Assembly (NCBI GenBank): GCA_023129805.1
Contig: JAGMBK010000001.1
Location: 1 to 64,000, forward strand
Length of the DNA stretch: 64,000 nt
Source of the DNA: Candidatus Zixiibacteriota bacterium
GTDB lineage: Bacteria; Zixibacteria; MSB-5A5; SM1-73
Direction of reading: 5' to 3'
Translations under genes and position numbers: made by a program
Part shown: piece by piece, positions 60,597 to 64,000 of the stretch
How positions within the stretch are numbered: the first letter of the stretch is position 1
Layout: the number at the start of each line of letters is the position of its first letter
Notes under the pieces: model-generated
Seen by the model: the letters and a program-made list of their open reading frames with translations, nothing else
Told to the model about the DNA's origin: nothing
The model's database searches: none

Positions 60597-61646
60597 ATGA
60601 TGGAAATACTTCGATACCTCATTGGCCCTGGCTTATTGTTTACACTCCTCGGACTAGTAATTACGGCAATCGCTCTTGTGATAGCTGTCTTTGCCTGGGT
60701 TTTGCCCCGCCGCGCTCGTTTGCGAGAGGAGGACGAAAAGCGTCTCCACAGAGCCGAAAAAGCTGCAACAGAAGCCAAACGGAAGACTGAAATAGCCATC
60801 AAAAACATAGAGAGCATACAGAAGCACTTAGGTATTCCCGTTTATGCTGACGGCCTGCCCACTGCACAGCCGTCTGTGTTTGACCCTTTTCTTCAAGGCA
60901 CCAATTTGATGAATGCATACAAATGGGACGAAGCGATTACGGCATTCCAAAAAGCCATGCGAGAAGCGAAAGCATCCCAACTGGTCGCTCTTTACAACCT
61001 TATAGCGCTTTGCTATTACACCTCTGGAAGGCTGAAGCCCGCTCTGGAGAACTTTGAAGAATCAGCAAGCTTAGCTGAGCAATTCGATGATAAGCAAGGA
61101 AAAGCCAACGCTTTGGGCAACATCGGGCTGATCTATTTCGCTGAAGGTGAACTGGAAGAGGCTTTAAAGTATTATCAGGATGCTTTGAGGATTCATAAGG
61201 AAATAGGTTTCAAGAAGGGTGAGGCAGCTGCTTTGGGCAACATCGGTCTGATCTATCAAGCTAAAGGCGATCTGGATGAGGCTTTGAAATATCATCAGAA
61301 TGCTTTGAAGATTGATAAGGAGATAGGTTACAGGAAGGGTGAGACCAGTGATTTGGGCAACATCGCTAATGTCCATTATCTAAAAGGTGATCTGGATCAG
61401 GCTCTGAAGTATCATCAGAGATCTTTAGAGATTAGTAAGCAGATAGGTCATAGAGAATATGAGGCAAGTGAATTGGGCAACATCGGTAATGTTTACTATC
61501 TTAAAGGTGACTTAGATCAGGCTTTGAAGTATCTCAATGAGGTGCTAAAAATATTTGAAGAGATCGGGATGTTGGAGCAAATTGAGAAAACGAAAAGGAA
61601 TATCGAGAGAATTTCCCAACAGATGAAACAGATGAAAAACAAATGA
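60597..61646 (+). CDS. Membrane-anchored tetratricopeptide repeat protein
   Basis: The 349 residues have an N-terminal membrane helix (LLFTLLGLVITAIALVIAVF), a charged coiled-coil linker with KRLHRAEKAATEAKRKTEIA, and a TPR array. From residue about 165 the units are about 40 residues with the pattern ALGNIGLIYFAEGELEEALK then YYQDALRIHKEIG. Five such units are nearly identical, as in kinesin-light-chain-like TPRs. The DNA of these units repeats with a 120-base period. Such arrays mediate protein-protein contacts. The partner is unknown. AAGGAA precedes ATG 60597, and a second ATG follows at once. Confidence 0.88.
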   Translation: MMEILRYLIGPGLLFTLLGLVITAIALVIAVFAWVLPRRARLREEDEKRLHRAEKAATEAKRKTEIAIKNIESIQKHLGIPVYADGLPTAQPSVFDPFLQGTNLMNAYKWDEAITAFQKAMREAKASQLVALYNLIALCYYTSGRLKPALENFEESASLAEQFDDKQGKANALGNIGLIYFAEGELEEALKYYQDALRIHKEIGFKKGEAAALGNIGLIYQAKGDLDEALKYHQNALKIDKEIGYRKGETSDLGNIANVHYLKGDLDQALKYHQRSLEISKQIGHREYEASELGNIGNVYYLKGDLDQALKYLNEVLKIFEEIGMLEQIEKTKRNIERISQQMKQMKNK

Positions 61647-61773
61647 CCTCACCCCCTGTTTCCCTCTCTCCACAAATGTGGAGAGGAGGATCAAGGGGGA
61701 GAGGTGTAGCGTCGGAGCTTATCTCCGACGATAGCGTCTCTCCCCTAATGGGAGAGGGATAGGGAGAGGGTGA
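61647..61773. repeat. Family E element with CCTCACCCCCTG and GAGAGGG ends
   Basis: CCTCACCCCCTGTTTCCCTC at the left is inverted against GGGAGAGGGATAGGGAGAGG at the right. GTCGGAGCTTATCTCCGAC forms a hairpin in the middle at 61711-61729. Family E copies also occur at 36173 and 50557. Confidence 0.8.
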
Positions 61774-61820
61774 CACAGATCGTAGGTCGCGCCGCCGACA
61801 GGCTGCCCGACAAATAAAGA

Positions 61821-61885
61821 TGTCATGCTGGGCGAAGCGAAGCATCTCACTTCCAGATTCTTCGGCCTTCGGCCTCAGAATGACA
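61821..61885. repeat. TGTCATGCTGGGCGAAGCGA element (family F)
   Basis: TGTCATGCTGGGCGAAGCGA is inverted against TCGGCCTCAGAATGACA. The loop contains the palindrome CTTCGGCCTTCGGCC. It is related to the copy at 56716. Confidence 0.8.
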
Positions 61886-61943
61886 AGTGTATGGATGTCC
61901 GTAGCTTAGTTAACCCAGTAAACCGAATGCAAGGAACGCTGTC

Positions 61944-63014
61944 ATGAAATGGTCATTTCAAATCGGAAAGCTTTTTGGTATACCGATTAGGGTTCATGTC
62001 ACCTTTTTGTTTCTTCTTTTCTTCATCGGCATCCTCGGGTCGAGAGAGGCAGGAGCGTCGGGTGCCATTTTCGGAATGGTCTCCATCGTTTTTATCTTTC
62101 TTTGCGTGATATTGCATGAAATGGGGCACAGCTTGGTGGCAGTTCACTACGGAATAAATGTGAAAGACATCGTGCTTTTGCCCATTGGCGGCATCTCCCG
62201 AATGGAGGATATTCCGGAGGACCCTAAAAAGGAGATAACCATCTCTGTGGTTGGACCCTTCGTCAGCTTTGGCTTGGCTATCTTCTTTTTTCTCATCTCA
62301 AAGGCGGCAGGTCAAAGCACAAGTATTACACAACTTTCGCTTTTCGAAGGGAATTTGGTTGCCAATCTCTTCTGGATAAACTTAATCTTAGGCATGTTCA
62401 ACCTGATTCCTGCCTTCCCCATGGATGGGGGAAGGGTTCTGAGGGGCATTCTGGCAACCAGCATGGGCAGTTTGAGGGCAACAAAGATAGCAGTAAGTGT
62501 GGGGCAGGTATTCGCCATACTTCTCTTCTTCTTCGGGATATTCTTCAACTGGTGGATGGCTTTAATCGCCATATTTATCTATCTGGGAGCGGAGGCAGAG
62601 GAGAGGATGGTGGCCTTAAGAGCCACTCTGGGCAAATCGCCTGTCAGGCTGGCAATGCTTACTGATATTCATACCATCTCTCCTGATCAGACGGTAGGGG
62701 AAGTTTTAGAAAATATTTGCCACGGATTTCAACAGGATTTTCCAGTGGTGGAGGGGAAAGAGGTGGTGGGGATTTTGACCAAGGAGGCAATCTTCTCCGC
62801 TCTGCATAAACATGAGAAAACAGCCCTGGTGAGAGACGTTATGCAAAAAGATTTCGTCTCCACCACAGAAGCCGCCTCTTTGTCTGATATCTTCAAAAAG
62901 ATGACTGCCGAGAAGCTCTCCGTGATCCCGGTGATGAAAGGAAAAGAGTTACGAGGGATGATCAACTTAGAGCAGATAGGCAAGTATCATATGATCTGCC
63001 AGGAAGGTGGTTGA
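61944..63014 (+). CDS. Site-2 protease family (M50) metalloprotease with two CBS domains
   Basis: The 356 residues are an intramembrane zinc protease of the SpoIVFB-like group. The zinc motif HEMGH is at residues 58-62 in FLCVILHEMGHSLVAVHYGI. A third ligand is in LIPAFPMDGGRVLRGIL near residue 160. Six or so membrane helices span residues 15-220. Two CBS domains fill the C-terminal third (DIHTISPDQTVGEVLENICH, and MQKDFVSTTEAASLSDIFKK). CBS domains bind adenine nucleotides and could link cleavage to energy state. The substrate is unknown. No sigma-factor target gene is adjacent. Confidence 0.9.
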   Translation: MKWSFQIGKLFGIPIRVHVTFLFLLFFIGILGSREAGASGAIFGMVSIVFIFLCVILHEMGHSLVAVHYGINVKDIVLLPIGGISRMEDIPEDPKKEITISVVGPFVSFGLAIFFFLISKAAGQSTSITQLSLFEGNLVANLFWINLILGMFNLIPAFPMDGGRVLRGILATSMGSLRATKIAVSVGQVFAILLFFFGIFFNWWMALIAIFIYLGAEAEERMVALRATLGKSPVRLAMLTDIHTISPDQTVGEVLENICHGFQQDFPVVEGKEVVGILTKEAIFSALHKHEKTALVRDVMQKDFVSTTEAASLSDIFKKMTAEKLSVIPVMKGKELRGMINLEQIGKYHMICQEGG

Positions 63015-63063
63015 GATCAACCTGGATCAAGTAGGTTAACCACATGCACGACCTTATCATAAC

Positions 63064-63118
63064 CATTGTTGCGGGGTGACGGAGACTTGTCTGGGAGGGC
63101 ACCCCGAACCAACATTGT
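63064..63118. repeat. TTGTTGCGGGGTG palindrome (family J, small copy)
   Basis: GTTGCGGGGTG is inverted against CACCCCGAACCAAC, around GACGGAGACTTGTCTGGGAG. The outer words match the large palindrome at 63811-63950. It separates the M50 protease and DedA genes. Confidence 0.7.
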
Positions 63119-63126
63119 GAAAGGCT

Positions 63127-63717
63127 ATGGAAAATCTGATCATTAATTTCGGATACCCGGCTTTGTTTTTGGGCTCTTTTTTGGAAGGGGAGTCGTTTCT
63201 GATCGCGGCTGGATTTTTGGCCAGAAGTGGGTATTTAGACCTTAATCTGGTCATGCTGGTTGCCCTGACAGGAACATATATAGCGGACGTGACCATATAT
63301 TTTTTGGGGAGGAAAAAAGGTCAAGGAATAATCTCGAAGTTCCCTGTAGCAAAAAAGTATTATCCCAAAGTCAAAACCCTGTTCGACAGATATGGCATCT
63401 GGGCTATTTTCATCACCCGATACCTTTACGGTTTTAGATTAGCCACAGCCGCCTCTCTGGGACTGATGAAGATGAGAAAAAGAAAATATTTACCCTTTAA
63501 TTTTCTCTCCTGCATGATCTGGGCTATCCTTATCGGCGGCTTGGGTTATATGTTCGGCGCAAGCCTGGAAGCTTTGATAGGACAAGTGAAGCATTATGAG
63601 AAGATAGTTGTTTTATTCATTATCACTGTCGGGCTGGGAGTCTGGCTGCTTCGAAGAGTGTGGAGCAAAAGGCAGTGCAAAAAAATCAATCAAATGAAAG
63701 AACAAGCTAAAGGATGA
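63127..63717 (+). CDS. DedA-family membrane protein
   Basis: DedA proteins are inner-membrane proteins, and some of them are undecaprenyl phosphate or phospholipid flippases. The 196 residues start MENLIINFGYPALFLGSFLE with GESFLIAAGFLARSGYLDL, the conserved acidic re-entrant loop of the family. FDRYGIWAIFITRYLYGFRL, then ATAASLGLMKMRKRKYLPFN carries the conserved Arg. Two further helices end in a lysine-rich tail. Start ATG 63127 is preceded by GAAAGG. The length is normal. Confidence 0.9.
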   Translation: MENLIINFGYPALFLGSFLEGESFLIAAGFLARSGYLDLNLVMLVALTGTYIADVTIYFLGRKKGQGIISKFPVAKKYYPKVKTLFDRYGIWAIFITRYLYGFRLATAASLGLMKMRKRKYLPFNFLSCMIWAILIGGLGYMFGASLEALIGQVKHYEKIVVLFIITVGLGVWLLRRVWSKRQCKKINQMKEQAKG

Positions 63718-64000
63718 AATGCTCGTTTATAAGAACCACTCATATTGCTTTATTTTGTTTATGTGGTTATGTCTTTGGATTTCGATTAGTTAGAGGAGAA
63801 ATTCGCTGTTGTTGCGGGGTACCCTTCGTCCTGCACTTCGTCCTGCCCTTCGGTCCTGCACTTCGTCCTGCCCTTCGGTCCTGAGACCTCAGGGTCGAAG
63901 GAAGACTCAGGGTCGAAGGAAGTCCTCAGGGCAAGCCCCTACCCCGCAACTAATCTGGTTCAGGGTAACGAGGCCCCCAGACGGGAGCGTCGGCTCGTCA
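63718..64000. other. Non-coding right end of the window
   Basis: No gene is seen after the DedA gene. It contains the large palindrome below and ends in GGCGT-type repeat words. A gene may begin just beyond the window. Confidence 0.5.
63811..63950. repeat. Large palindrome with GTTGCGGGGTA ends and internal tandem repeats (family J)
   Basis: GTTGCGGGGTA at the left and TACCCCGCAAC at the right are perfect inverted ends. Inside, CTTCGTCCTGCCCTTCGGTC units repeat in tandem, followed by CCTGAGACCTCAGGG and repeated CAGGGTCGAAGGA words. Those internal words also occur at 7818-7880. Confidence 0.85.

Noticed and set aside
61164..61376. Minus-strand frame in the TPR gene
   Set aside because: It is an antisense shadow of the repeated TPR units.

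Overview
The window looks like chromosome from an uncultured Gram-negative bacterium of the Fibrobacteres-Chlorobi-Bacteroidetes side of the tree, most like candidate divisions such as Zixibacteria. The evidence is an outer-membrane polysaccharide exporter and an apolipoprotein N-acyltransferase (two membranes), secreted proteins ending in type I dockerin pairs of the VDIADVVYLINYLY style, a FlgD-like C-terminal module on a secreted propeller protein, and a topA-xerC-hslV-hslU gene order. The phylum is an inference. TGA is used as a normal stop, so the standard bacterial code applies. No rRNA, tRNA or CRISPR array was seen.

Layout. 1-402: HicBA toxin-antitoxin pair cut by the window edge. 830-10232, minus strand: a housekeeping run read from a near-consensus promoter at 10205-10232 (yicC, gmk, rpoZ, topA, xerC, hslV, hslU), interrupted by an accessory patch at 7790-9230 with a GIY-YIG nuclease gene between inverted repeats and a nucleotidyltransferase module. 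10291-11429: decayed DDE transposase. 11426-31723, plus strand: a Wzx/Wzy-type surface polysaccharide cluster. It starts from a consensus promoter at the edge of the dead transposase and has a 370-base leader with hairpins and a terminator-like element. It encodes Wza and Wzz, four enzymes of the UDP-ManNAc3NAcA pathway (WbpB, D, E, I types), flippase, methyltransferase, polymerase, five glycosyltransferases and a fused initiating phosphosugar transferase. 31748-37853: serS, an MntA-HepT pair with decayed neighbours, an orphan histidine kinase and lnt. 37857-46188: secreted propeller protein, another nucleotidyltransferase module and a small second glycan locus. 46682-52406: dockerin proteins, two radical SAM enzymes and a subtilisin-like protease broken by an in-frame stop. 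52652-63717: pfkA, a permease fused to universal-stress domains, an MscS-like membrane protein, a Lon-family protease, a TPR protein, a site-2 protease with CBS domains and a DedA protein.

The most striking feature is not a gene. Nearly every intergenic gap carries short, perfect or near-perfect palindromes of about ten recurring families with conserved ends and variable loops. They are nested in one another. One is inserted in frame inside topA, one forms the C-terminus of a GIY-YIG gene, one forms the tail of a membrane protein, and one family places a Shine-Dalgarno-like GGAG a fixed 8 bases before start codons. A pair of copies at 54.1-54.3 kb shows an empty and a filled insertion site. 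This is the best candidate for an undescribed mobile or regulatory repeat system here. No RAYT-type transposase that could move the palindromes is encoded in the window.
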